From contig OZ029914.1 in assembly GCA_964023275.1 (NCBI GenBank), positions 43,573,817-43,637,816 on the forward strand: a DNA stretch of 64,000 nucleotides. Direction: 5' to 3'. The position numbers were made by a program, and so were the translations under genes. Below, piece by piece: positions 10,586-21,365 of the stretch (within the stretch, counting starts at the first letter, position 1; every line of letters starts with the position of its first letter). The DNA is from Norana najaformis. Lineage: Eukaryota > Annelida > Clitellata > Crassiclitellata > Hormogastridae. Under the pieces are notes generated by a model. That model was not told where the DNA came from. It searched no databases and saw only the letters and a program-made list of their open reading frames with translations.

Positions 10586-11034
10586 GGGAAGTTTTTTAGC
10601 GCCTTTGTGCTTTAGAGATGTGCTTATCGCTGACCTAAATGATACAGGAAAGAGTTCTACGAGCCTCACAAAGTATCTGTAATACTTCCGTCGATTTCAA
10701 TCAAATGAGGAGGGCATACGAAAAGAGCTTAGAATAGAATCAGACTTCAGAGGGAGCTGTAAGAAGCTTATTCTACTGCTCAAAGTACAGTGCTTCGTCG
10801 TGACTGCTGCACGCGACGCCCTGAACTGATGCGCTTTAGGCTCTACACCTCGGCTATCAGTGTATGCTTTCAACATCGCTAAGTGCGCGTGGGCGTAGGT
10901 CCTTCTGCAGGTGTGTGTTGTTTTTCAGTGACTGATTTAGCTATAGGCGTGGGGGCGGTTCGTCCCCCGGCCTTTTTGGTTATATGCCGGCGCTCCCTAG
11001 GCCAGATCCGTGAAACTCCGCCACTGCCTTTAGT

Positions 11035-11116
11035 CTGGTAGTGCCAGTCCCAAGCCTGGATAAAGGAGGAGGGCGACGTCAACGACCTTTGATGCCATAA
11101 GATGTCGTTAAACATT
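11035..11116 (+). repeat. GTGCCAGTCC dispersed repeat, copy 1
   Basis: Contains 'gtgccagtcccaagcctgg', 'ataaaggaggagggcgacgt' and 'ttgatgccataagatgtcgt'. The same words occur at 32695-32788, 54694-54780 and 63455-63556, and inverted at 11489-11562. On the minus strand the family is open (LTSPSSFIQAWDWHYQT), which may mean it derives from a coding end of a retroelement. Confidence 0.65.
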
Positions 11117-11449
11117 GGAAACACTACTACTGTTATCAGACCCGTGCATGATGGTGGACTGCAAGAATGTGGCGCCCCTCTGGAAATGCTCTTGCCTCCC
11201 CCCCAACGCAAACAATCCTGGAGCCGCCACTGTTGCTTTTAGCCTAATACGAATCTGCGAAGTGATCAAAGTGACCGGGTTAAAGGAGAAGAGCATTTCC
11301 TTAAGCTAACTTCAAGAGGTAGCAGTGAGTAGAAAGTAGTAGTGACTTTATTTTCGAAGCCTTAGTTGGCGGGTGGCCAATCCTTTTCCTGACCGTCTGA
11401 TCTTCCCACCAACCGTCTACGGTCAGTCAGCGGTTGTGAAGGATCTCAC

Positions 11450-11487
11450 CCGATTAATTCATTGAAAAATGAATTAATCGGGTGATG
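11450..11487. repeat. Perfect 16-bp palindrome with 6-nt loop
   Basis: CACCCGATTAATTCAT, loop TGAAAA, ATGAATTAATCGGGTG. The left half is also in copy B; the right half is private to copy A and is followed at once by an inverted copy of the GTGCCAGTCC repeat. Confidence 0.9.
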
Positions 11488-11488
11488 T

Positions 11489-11566
11489 TAACATTGACAT
11501 CTTATGGCATCAAAGGCCGTTGACGTCGCCCTCCTCCTTTATCCAGGCTTGGGACTGGCACTAATT
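11489..11566 (-). repeat. GTGCCAGTCC repeat, inverted copy
   Basis: Reverse complement of 11037-11113 with about one mismatch by eye. 11567-13174 beyond it shows no gene or repeat I can name; it is AT-rich with short chance frames. Confidence 0.7.
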
Positions 11567-13174
11567 AGCCGGTATATAACCATTTTCCGGTTTTCGATTA
11601 GGCCTGTGGGTCTCATCTGTCAATTTCACTAACGTCTCCTCCTCCTTCTCTTCCATTTCCTCCTCCCTATCATCCATGGACCAGTTTCAAGTTAGTAAGG
11701 ACGTTTAGAAAACTTAATTTTCTATTTTAATTATTTTCAATTTAAGTAAAAGTTGTAAAGCTCCCTTGTCCCTTAACGGAACGTAGGGCAAGCACTTATT
11801 TCCTGTTCTTTGGCCCTTGAGCCAGCAACGGATGAATCCCAAGATTCTGGTCACGGGGTCATCGCAGAACTTTCCGTTTACTTTCTATTTTACGCCAATA
11901 CAAAGTAAACTGATTGGTGACGGTGGCAGGTGTGTGAAAGTACTTGCCAAAGTTTCAAGTTAACAGGGGCGTTTAACTAACTTAGTTATCTAACATTTCA
12001 GATTTCAATGCAATGCTCTCCGATTTTCTGTTAGTCGGTTGAATGAAAATGTGTTGTATCTGCAACGCGAATACTAAGGCAGAGTATGGAGCCCTACACG
12101 ACAAAGTAAACTTGAAAGAATATATCCCTTCAACACTCGCGCCAAATTGTTTATTCGGGATTATCATTAAGGGGTGATCGGGGATAAATTGCCCCGTGGC
12201 AAATTTTCCTCGGCAAACTGTAGGCCTACTGAACAACTTTCTTCCTGCGATTTATCATCATAAAACTTGCTTTCTGTGAATTGTCGTATGGAATCCTCTA
12301 GCGTTGCAGACTGGAACATTTGTAATGGTGAGACAGCATGCTGCATGACAAACCCTACGATCTCTTTTACTTTTACTGTCGTCCGGGGCAAACAGGAGTT
12401 TAGTCGGGTTACTTCAAACCGCTTGAAACTAGCTACCTAGCTAGCTGAAACAGGTTTGATTTCGAAGGTCCGCTTAATAACGATATGGTCACAGATTCAC
12501 TGTTTCAGAAAAATGCAAATAAGTAATTCATTCAAGAGTGAATATTTTAGTAGATTGTAAATAACTAAAGCTGTGTACCTTTATTTATTAATTCTGGATT
12601 TGTATCTCCTTGATCTCTTCCTCTTCTCATAGCTTCAGGAAAAAGGTGCGTTTTGAAACAACAAACAAAGCGATATATTATACAATAAGTCAACAACTAT
12701 TGTCATTGTTAAGCGGTCAGGTTAAGTAAATGTCATTTTCTCAAAGTATGAATAATTATGTATTTTTCTTCCACTTGTTTATTTTTCAGCTAAGGAATAA
12801 AGAAGATCTGAAACAAATCTTCTCAGAATTAGGTCCACTGGCCTGTTTTAAAATTAGTTTTAATACCGTGTTATCCAAGTTATTGCATTGTTGCTAAATC
12901 TTTTCCGCTCAAGAATATGGTCAAATCAAAAGGTAAGCGTAATTATGTAAATTAGCAAAACCATAAATTATATCAACCAGCGTTTAGGAAAAGACGTAGA
13001 CATGTATCAGTGTTTATGAATTGCCTATCTGATACATACTTACTTAGTACTCATTTCTGCTGCATATGTGCAAGATTGCACATCGGGGAACTCAGCCTCT
13101 TTACCCATCTTTATTCACTGTCAATCTGTTTCCTTAGTCCGTGACATCTTCAGGCACCTCATATCAACTCTGAT

Positions 13175-13290
13175 TTATCCGATCAGTTCTTTTGTCAAAC
13201 TCTTTTTTCCTTCAGATATCCAGTTAATCGCTTTGTTGGCTCTTCTGTCTTTTGCCATGCGAACGACGTGTCCCAACCACCTCATCTTTG
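13175..13290 (-). pseudogene. LINE reverse-transcriptase C-terminal remnant
   Basis: The minus strand reads MRWLGHVVRMAKDRRANKAI, then NWISEGKKSLTKELIG and a stop. RWLGHVVRM with following basic residues is the familiar C-terminal motif of many metazoan non-LTR retrotransposon polyproteins. Upstream the frame is broken within a few codons, so only the end survives. Confidence 0.55.
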
Positions 13291-13649
13291 CTTATTTGAT
13301 ATTTTGTCTTGCCGTGATGTGTGGAGAATTTCTTTTACTTATCAATAATATGGTGCCTTCATATTCATATTTGTCATCGTCGCTAGTCTAACTGATGTCA
13401 CGTTAATAATTTAATTATTATGTAAATGTGCTCTTTGTAATAGCTCTAAATTAAAATTTATGCAATTTAACTATTAATAATTCAATCAATATGTATCGGC
13501 AACCTGTATTTTATTAGGACACTGAAAAATGTTTTACACGTTAACATAATAATTAATTAACTCACACTGTAAGAAAAAAGCTGGCGATGTCCAGTTATAT
13601 GAATACTCTGGAGTGTTATCAGCGGTGGTCGTATTTGGCCGAGAAGACT

Positions 13650-13918
13650 CTAGGAATTGAGTCTTGCACATATATGGGTGGCGTTCACAGCTAAAGTTGT
13701 GGAAATGAAAGAAATATTGCCATTTATCTCAGCTTCTTCTTGGCTGGCAATAACCTTCCAGTCGTTCTCTGAATTAATCTGCTGGTTCCACTCCATTTTA
13801 GGACTCCGTCTTCCAGCGTACTTTAAATTACATTTCAATTCTGCACATTCTTCCCCATCAACGACAGTTGGGTTGAAGGTTGTTGACATTCCATTCACGT
13901 AGCATTTAGGTTCAGATG
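13650..13918 (-). CDS. Immunoglobulin-domain exon 2 (C2/I-like)
   Basis: After the acceptor AATTTCAG the exon reads ASEPKCYVNGMSTTF, then a domain with Cys (GEECAELKCNLKY), Trp (KMEWNQQ) and a second Cys (NATHICARLNS), the Cys-Trp-Cys pattern of an Ig fold of about 85 residues. It joins the upstream Ig exon (16811-17130) in phase 1, completing an Ala codon. A stop follows the last Cys after six codons, before the G strand, so the domain ends early. The 3' end may be a missed donor or a truncation. Confidence 0.55.
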
Positions 13919-14426
13919 CTGAAATTAAAATGTATTTAGATGAGATAATTAAAATGTATTTAGATGAGATAATTCCCAACTGCAGAGCACAGTAAGTTTA
14001 CCGCTGTAATTTCAAATTCTGTCAATAGATTTGAACTAAACAAAAAAACACTACAGCCTTAATATGAGGATATACATATATATTACAATGAGAGGTGACA
14101 AGCGATAATACACTGGCCAACACATAATTTGTTGCCTCAAATGTTAGAACTGTTTCTGGGTATATTTGACCTGCTGATTCCAGAAAAGGCACCAGCTTTC
14201 TCCCAGCAGGTCTAGTTTTCGAGATATAGAACATTATGCCATATACCAGTCCTTGCCTCTGCTCGCCCATAAAACATAAGGCTATCGCTATAATTATGTA
14301 GTGCTCAATTTATTATGTGATACACTAAATAAACATAATAATACAAATACTTAAAAGAAAATGGTAGTACCTGAAACTGTACTTATATGATACCAAATAG
14401 AACAAGTTTGTTATAAAAATTTCAAG

Positions 14427-16107
14427 TCATTCGACACCGAAGAAGCTCCTTTTGTACGATTTCCGAGTGTGGCATCTGCCGGAACAATCGCGCATAATAT
14501 TCCAGCAATAGTCTGCCATCATGTGTGCATCCCATCTTCCTTGATATCGATTTTCCATTGTTTTGATGTCTTGGTGAAATCTTTCACCTTGCTCTTCGCT
14601 GAAATCACCAAGATTCTCTGGAAAGCGATCTAAGTGACTGTGGAGATAATGGACTTTAATGCTCATGTTGCAGCCAAGCTTGTTGAAATGAAGAAGCATA
14701 TCCTCTACTAGTTGTGCATAATTGTCTGCCTTCTTGTTGCCAAGAAAATTTTTAGTTACAAGAACAAAGGAAGACCAGGCACAAGATTCGATTTCATTCA
14801 TTGATGGTATGAAAAGTGGGTCATTCATAAGTTTCCTGATCTGTGGACCATCGAAGATTCCAGCCTTCAATTTTTCCATTGTAATTCCTGGTAACTTGTG
14901 TACTATGTATTCGAAGTATGAACCTTCTTTATTCAAAGCCCTGACAAATTGTTTCATCAGGCCTAGCTTTATACTGTATGTAGTGGTGGCAGTATGATCC
15001 TACATTTTGAGCTCCAACCACCATGTCTTTCCTCGAAGGCCAATCTTTTCTTGTCCAATGTTCATGCTTGGCTCTACTGTCCCAAAGACACAAAAAGCAG
15101 GGATACTTTGTGTAGCCACTTTGTTGACCAAGGAGGAAATTTACCATCTTCAAGTCTACACAAATCACCCATTGATGTTCTTTGTATTTTATCTTTTCCA
15201 GTACTAAAGAGATGGCATTGTACTCTTCTTTCATCCTGGTGGAGTGACCGATTGTAATAGAACCAAATTTGTTGCCGTTATTTAAAAGCACACATTTCAG
15301 ACTACGTTTTGAACTGTCGATAAAAAGACGCCACTCATCTGGGCTGTAATCCGACAGACCAATTTTCTTCAATAAGTTGCTGATGTCATTACAGAATACT
15401 AGGTTGTTGTCTTCGGTAAAGAATGGCAGCAAATCCTTTTCTCTGTTTCTATAAATTGTAATTTTCGTTCCAGGCTGAAGTGCATTCTTTTCCTTTAGTC
15501 TGGACGCAAGCAATTCAGAGGACTCTTTGGAAAGATTTAAGTCCCTGATCAGATCACTCAACTCTTCTTGGTCAAAACGTTCACTGTGTGAAGTTGATTG
15601 GAAATCACTGTCACTGCCCCCACTTTCTTCACTTTCGTCATCTTGTCCGATATTGGACATGCAAGTCTCATCGTCTGAGAGCTGAGGTAGTTCGCGAAAA
15701 GGTGGAACTGGTACAATATCCGAATGCGGAACAGGTCTCCTGGCTGAAGGTATATCAGGGTAAGACAACTTGTGACGATTATTTCGATTGATGCCTATGA
15801 TATTAACCATACAAAAGTAACAGTCGTCGAAGTGGTTTATCTGTTCCCTCCAAACCATCGGTACACCAAATTTCAGGCAGCTTCTCTTTCCAATTGTCCA
15901 GTGGCGCAATTGTTCAATACAAGTTTTGCACACTGTATGAGCAGCCCATTGCTTATCTTGATCTCCAAGTTTGACACCAAAATAACCTACATATGCTCTT
16001 TTTACAAACTCAGAAATCGGTTTCCTGTTTGCTTTTAGTGTGTATTCCCCACAAATGTAGCAGAATATGTCTGGATGGTTAATGCAGCTCCGTCTGGAAG
16101 TAGCCAT
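14427..16107 (-). pseudogene. Frameshifted transposon-like gene of an uncharacterised metazoan family
   Basis: The first frame (16107-14929, 392 residues) starts MATSRRSCINHPDIFCYICG with Cys pairs (CYICG, CKTC, CYFC) like a zinc-binding module, an acidic spacer (DDESEESGGSDSD), then a conserved-looking part ending KYPCFLCLWDSRAKHEHW. The second frame (14957-14427, 176 residues) carries EEQGERFHQDIKTMENRY and a basic end. I recall similar 'uncharacterised' proteins in many copies in cnidarians and arthropods, which suggests a mobile or multicopy family. The name is not known to me. Between the frames (about 14960-15005) there seem to be at least two small indels and missing residues, so it is broken. 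It lies in the same orientation inside the intron of the Ig gene. Confidence 0.6.
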
Positions 16108-16810
16108 AACCTTAAGGATGTTCGCATCTGAGGAATTAAATGACTAACCTAAAAAATAGTAAGAACATGTAGTTATTTAATGCTCACATTCACAGATTGT
16201 TCTTGCGACCAACTCTTAATATGCCCTAAGACGACTGCGGCTGCTCTAGCTTTCAGGAGGCGGTTTATATAGGCTATAAATGCTGACTTCAGCATAATCT
16301 ATTTACATAGTTCGAAACCATGAAACGCTGTATAAGCACAAATAAATTCTAAATGAGGCCATGAATTTAGTGCTGAGTAAGCTGTAGGCTACGGAATAGT
16401 TATTTCGTTGAATCAGCAATATCTCAGCACGCGGCAAGATATGCTGATTTTACATTATAAGGATGTAGGCAATATATGAATCAGCAAGAATTATAATTAG
16501 CCATAAATAAAGCTTATTATGACATTCTAGTTTTGCCAAAGACATCGTTTAAAGAGTGGACTGGGTTTTCTTTACAAAATCGACGATATCTCAGAAACTA
16601 GACCTGATGCACTCAATCCAATGACATTTTCTGAATCAGCGCCCAAAATTACCCCAAGAACAGGTCTAAAACCGAAGGCAACAAGAAAAAAAAATTTTTC
16701 TGTTGGCTGGTTATAACCAAACTAAGCAGCTTAGGGTTAATAATAGACACGTAATACATCATTATATTTGTATATTATATAATATGCATGATAAAAATGA
16801 AATTGGATAC

Positions 16811-17130
16811 CTAGAACTGTAAGTTGGGCAGTGAATTTATCTCCACCGGCTTCTTCACACATGTATTCATTGCCGTGGTCCAAAGTAGCATTGAATTTGA
16901 GATCAAACTGTCCCTCAGATTCACGGATAATATCGTATTTCTGCGCTAATTCATTGGAAAACTTGTTTTCGGTGAAGATTATCCTAAATGGAAGACCTTT
17001 CACGATTGCATTTAAAAGTCGTTCTTTCCATATTAGTCTTTTATATGTATTTGTTCTGCATTCCAAGATGACCTCATGTGGCGTTCTCGGTCGGGCTAAC
17101 TGTTCATGGGGTGGGGGTACCTCTAGCCCA
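16811..17130 (-). CDS. Immunoglobulin-domain exon 1 (V/I-like)
   Basis: The minus strand reads EVILECRTNTYKRLIWKER, then a long insert, FDLKFNATLDHGNEYMCEEA and AQLTVLG. Cys, Trp and the D-x-G-x-Y-x-C-like end (DHGNEYMC) are the V/I-set signature. The exon ends CTAG|GTATCC at 16811. The 5' border is unclear: possible acceptors lie near 17115 or 17087, and the longer open frame up to 17675 runs into CpG-rich repeat DNA. No signal peptide or membrane exon is visible, so surface or secreted location is only inferred from the Ig fold. Confidence 0.55.
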
Positions 17131-18740
17131 ATTCTACGCTCAGAGCCACCAGCCTGACTGCCCCTTGAACTCTCACTGTACAATGGTCTTCCAGTATCAT
17201 CTCTTCGAATAGTGTCTGTTCTCTCCAAGGAAGGCCTAGGATGGGTCGCTTCCCTAAAGGAATCAACACTGTAACTCTCGGTCTCGGAATCCGACTTTGC
17301 CTCTTCCGCGGTCGCCGGATGGGCAACGTCCTGAGGATGGCCTTTACTCAGAACAGGGTTCGTAACTTTACCGGCAATAGTCGTTCCCCTTCTGCGTGAG
17401 GACTTTCTCGTAACCACCATTCTACATCTCGTAACTCTCCAGTTACCGCCAATATTTTCGGACACCAGTCGTTTCCTCGGTTGCGGGAACAGGGAAGTCT
17501 CACAACGAGCCTCTGTGTCTTTCCGCCCTAGGCACAAGGATATGGGGTGACACATCTTCCCACAATCTCGCTCCATTTCCGTGTATAGGATTTCCGAAGT
17601 AAGTTTCCGCACCAGATCTCTGTTGGCAATTATCGACCAACAGTGCTTCAGAGGATAGGATACCCCATGGAACACTCAAGCGAAGGTCCCCTCTCTAACC
17701 TTTTGTAAAACACACCAACCTTCGTACCGACCTACGCACGAGGGGCCCTTCCTCGCACTTCAGTCAGTCTTCTGATCAGTGTGTGGCGACAAGCATATAG
17801 AGGAGTCGGTATCTTCCCGTCTCGACTCCGGTATTATCGGGGAACCGACCCAGACTATGATGTACCGGGTATTTTCTTGGTCTGCGTTAGTTTCCGGTCT
17901 CTTACGTACCGGGGCTTTACTTGGTCTGCGTTATGATCCGGTCTCTTACGTACCGGGGCTTTCTTTACTTGGTCTGCGTTATGATCCGCGGGTCTTCCCG
18001 TATCCCCGCTGTCTGAATTTCAACCGGGAGAACCGCGGCCGCGACTTTACCCGAGTTTCGCACAACCTGTTATCTTCCAACTATCGTGACTTACTCGACC
18101 GTCTCGCGACGTTCCAACAAGGTGGGCCCGAGCCTTGCTGGACCAACGGAGCCAGTCAGAAATCAGACAGATTGGTTTGTTTCGGTTGCGACCTCATCAG
18201 GAGCGCACGGACCAGTTTTCCATACGCCACGGGTTTTCTCGTACGGCAAATGCTACCCCGGGTTCACACAGACCTGTCTATTCGTATTTTCCCGAGCTCG
18301 CGCAGCCTCTATCTTCCAACTATCGTGACCTACTGGACCGTCTCGCGACGTTCCAACAAGGTGGGCCCGAGCCCTGCTGGACCAACGCGCAGCCAGTCAG
18401 AAATCAGACAGATTGGTTCGTAACGGCTGCGACGTTCCCGGGAGCGCACGGATCAGATTTTTCTCTTACGCGGTCAAAAGGGTAGCTTCCGCAACTTTCC
18501 CACTTGTTTTACACAGACCTGTATTTCTTTCTTTCGAACGGGGTTTTTCCCCGGGTTCTGTCCAACCTCAACGTCCACCGTCGTGGCCCAGGCCGCCCCG
18601 CGATCTACGGTAGAGCCCTCGCTCCACTCGGATCGGCGCCGTCAGCCCGAAGCCAGTCAGTGATTGTCTCGATCGTCCCGCCGGGAGCGCACAGATTAGA
18701 CTTTTCCCGGACTCTCTCGTCCGTATATTTTATCGTAACC
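17130..18740. repeat. CpG-rich block with nested tandem repeats
   Basis: 17870-18000 holds three copies of a 40-50 bp unit ('ggtctgcgttatgatccg', 'ctcttacgtaccggggcttt'). 18065-18720 holds three units of about 240 bp: 'atcttccaactatcgtgac' recurs at 18072 and 18311, and 'ggagcgcacg' at 18203, 18439 and 18681. Units 1 and 2 are close, unit 3 is divergent. Open frames on both strands have no recognisable protein. TGGCGAC at 17785 resembles a gypsy-type primer-binding start, so an LTR/leader origin is possible but unproven. Confidence 0.6.
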
Positions 18741-18849
18741 GGGGCGCGTATTCTTAGACCATACAGTGCTAGAACTATTATGCTATGTCGACCAATAGGA
18801 ATACCAGGTTATGTCGACCAAAAAATAGCGTGACCTAGCTTAGGCGAAA

Positions 18850-19011
18850 ATGGCGACCAATGGCGCTGGTTTCGAATGGTTGCCTGAAAAATTTCGTCCT
18901 TGGCATAAAATTAATTTAAAGAAGCTGAAGCATGATATCTTAGCATCTCCGTTGTGGTTAGCTCCTGCACAAACAGCGAATGAGCTAGCTATGCAGCTCC
19001 AGTCCACTTAA
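18850..19011 (+). pseudogene. LINE internal fragment inside the TIR element
   Basis: A short frame starting ATGGCGACC encodes about 54 residues, with FRPWHKINLKKLKHDIL and then LAPAQTANELAMQLQST. This resembles the linker between endonuclease and reverse transcriptase of CR1-like LINEs, where a 'DIRSSPL...LDSTL' pattern is usual. It stops after QST and is followed within about 50 bases by a LINE 3' end, so it may be an internally deleted LINE. Confidence 0.4.
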
Positions 19012-19054
19012 CATTTTTCTGCTAATAAGATTTCATTTAGTTCTCAGCTTTAAA

Positions 19055-19240
19055 GTTACCTGTCCGCCCAGATTTCTGTCTTGTGGACTGACCTTCTGGA
19101 TATTGACCTGAGTGTGGCTTGGTTTTGGCACACCATGGGTTGATGCCTTGTGCGTTAGACATCGGCGCATTGGAAGTTACTACTACTACCACTACTACCA
19201 CCACCACTACTAATTATTATTATTATTATTTATTTATTGT
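19055..19240 (+). mobile_element. LINE 3' end with (TAC)n/(TAT)n tail
   Basis: 'gtcttgtggactgaccttctg', 'gttgatgccttgtgcgttag' and 'catcggcgcattggaa', then TAC and TAT repeats. The same order ends the LINE at 45140-45405. 19400-21300 outside the TIR element shows no gene or repeat I can identify. Confidence 0.6.
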
Positions 19241-21365
19241 TAAATTTAAAACGAAGCAGTTTGAAGGACAGCAATAAACCTAAAGTAGGTCAAACTATTA
19301 ATAACTCGAATTCTATTGGTCGACATCAATTGCATTCCTATTGGTCGACATAGCATAATAGTTCTAGCACTGTATGGTCTAAGAATACGCAACCGGGGCA
19401 GTATCGAACACGGCTTCTCCGGGCGTCACCCTCGTCTGTATATATGTATTTGTATACGCTATGAATTCGCTCACAGAACGATATCAAAACACTGTAACTC
19501 GTATATGTCAAGTCACGCATCCATCCTTGACGACAACAGCAAATCGCCACGCGACACTCTATTCAACCCTCGTTTCCTATTTACGCCGGTTTGCTTATAT
19601 ACTAGCATGCTTGATAAAACGTAAATAAAGGTGTCTAACTGTTAATGATTACTTGGCTTAAAACAAACATTTTAGGGCCTATAAATTTCAACAATTTTAT
19701 CCATTACTTTACTAAAATTATACTAAGAAGTTTGCACGGCCTAATTATTAAGCTATTGTTAGATTAAGCTTAAATTTAATAAAAATTAATTTCTAAAAAT
19801 CCTACACAGGTAACACGGCCGAACCGTGCACATAAGCACAGCACTTAATGGCTACCTAAATCGGGTCATAACTACTCTCGCCTCTTACCTAACAGGTTTG
19901 TCTTGTGGCCGATCCGCCACACTCACTTCTTGCAATTGCTACTGTATTCGAAGGAAATGTAGTTAATATGGCTGATGCACCTGTAAATTACCAGAATACG
20001 AGTCGAAAATTTTTTAAATGTTAGGAACGGTCTTTATGCAATTTAACATAGTCCAACAACCAGTCAACTCATTTACTTTCATATATAATGTACAAGGATG
20101 AAATCGGTCATGTGGAATTATTTACAGGAAGTGTGAACAGGTGTTGGGTAAGATGCCTGAAGTAGGATTCATGACTCATGATATGCAATAGAACTAGACC
20201 ACTGTCGACTAGACTTTCATATTTCACTTGACTAACATCGGTTGGCGTCTTTACTCTAGCATTTGCCTGCTATAATCGTTGACAAGGCATTAAACTCAAG
20301 TTTGTGGAATTATTTTAAGCCTCAATTGTAGCCAGTTATTGGAAAACAGCATGAGTTATTTAGATGTAGTGATACAGCAACTAGTGAGATTTTATGGCAG
20401 AGGGTTATCCAGTTAGCAAGAAATATCATAGCCGCGCTATTTTACGTCATGTGAAATTAACACATATCGCACTGTCGAGCTGTGCGCAGCCTCGGAGGCA
20501 ATCTTGAATGGATCTGGAGATTTCTATAGAGCCTTTCGTAAAAGTGCAAAGCAGCTTGTATATGAGTACTATCGTAAAATCTATTAATTAAATGTTGCGT
20601 GATTTACGCACTGTTTCTCGATATTTAATTAGAAGTTCGCGACCTGATTAAAGATTTAATTATATAACTTACCTGTTATCAAGCTTGCTACCGCAAACAA
20701 AGTGAACATGGTAATCGGCTAAAAGTTATCTGCAGTATGCAGTTGTTTACTGAACTGTCTAGAACTAGAAATTAAATATTTATACCCAGCATAAACCATC
20801 AGCCAATGCGAAAAACTGAGTTAAGAACGATTGCTGTGTACTTTAAAACCGGATTTAAAGCACTTATGAGTCACTTCTGGAGCTAACGGTTATAAGCATA
20901 TGGGATAAAGCAGGCTAATTCAAAACAAGATGCACAGTGTGCCCGCAGCTATTAGGAGAGAGTGCTCTAAGATGCCCAGGTCGAATAAGACGCTCACCCC
21001 CTTTAAAACGTAACTAAAGATAGAATTTCGCATTTTAGTTGTATCTTTGCATGTAGCGACATCTTGCGAACTTTCAGTTGCAACGGCATTAAAATATTTT
21101 AGGTATTGGCGTGGTTACGTGATTTTTTAAATTTTGACTACTTTTCTGTAAGCACGCAATTACGAATTTGCTTATTTTTCTCTGTAACCTTATGCACTAC
21201 TCAGATGTGAATTTTCACGTTTATACTGGGTTAAGTTTTGGGTGTTTCAGTGGTTTTATCAAATTTTTAAAGTAGAGCTAGTTAACCAAAATGGCGTCAA
21301 TAGAGTAGGACTAGTAAAATTACAAGATGTCCATGGGCGTCTTGAATACATTGGAAGCATAGAGA

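Larger units (their letters stand above)
7944..11473 (+). repeat. Segmental duplication, copy A
   Basis: From GAAAACAGCTCTAAG in exon 8 to 'attcattgaaaaatga', this block matches 50751-55135 nearly base for base by eye: exon end, 3' flank, GTT/GAT repeat, CpG-rich patch, TATG repeats, tRNA-SINE and the GTGCCAGTCC repeat. Copy A lacks about 0.8 kb that copy B has after 52203 (junction near 9451). It contains the coding version of the exon. Confidence 0.85.
18746..19390. mobile_element. 645-bp non-autonomous DNA element with 57-bp TIRs and 9-bp TSD
   Basis: 18746-18802 is the exact reverse complement of 19334-19390 (57 of 57). Immediately outside both ends lies the same 9-mer AACCGGGGC (18737-18745 and 19391-19399), a target-site duplication. 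The 9-bp length points to a Mutator-like transposase acting in trans. TIR ends are GCGTATTCTTAGACC. Subterminal TATGTCGACCAA words repeat at both ends. The inside is LINE-derived sequence (see next entries). No transposase is encoded. Confidence 0.85.

Noticed and set aside
10156-10599. Frames of the MYVCMYVC or HTYIHTYI type
   Set aside because: Direct translations of the GTAT repeat on both strands. The same holds for 53778-54342, 60845-61186 and 63510-63954.
17133-17675. N-terminal extension of the Ig frame
   Set aside because: It runs through the CpG-rich repeat block, where frames are open by composition. It has no signal peptide and no similarity to Ig proteins, and plausible acceptors lie nearer the Ig domain.
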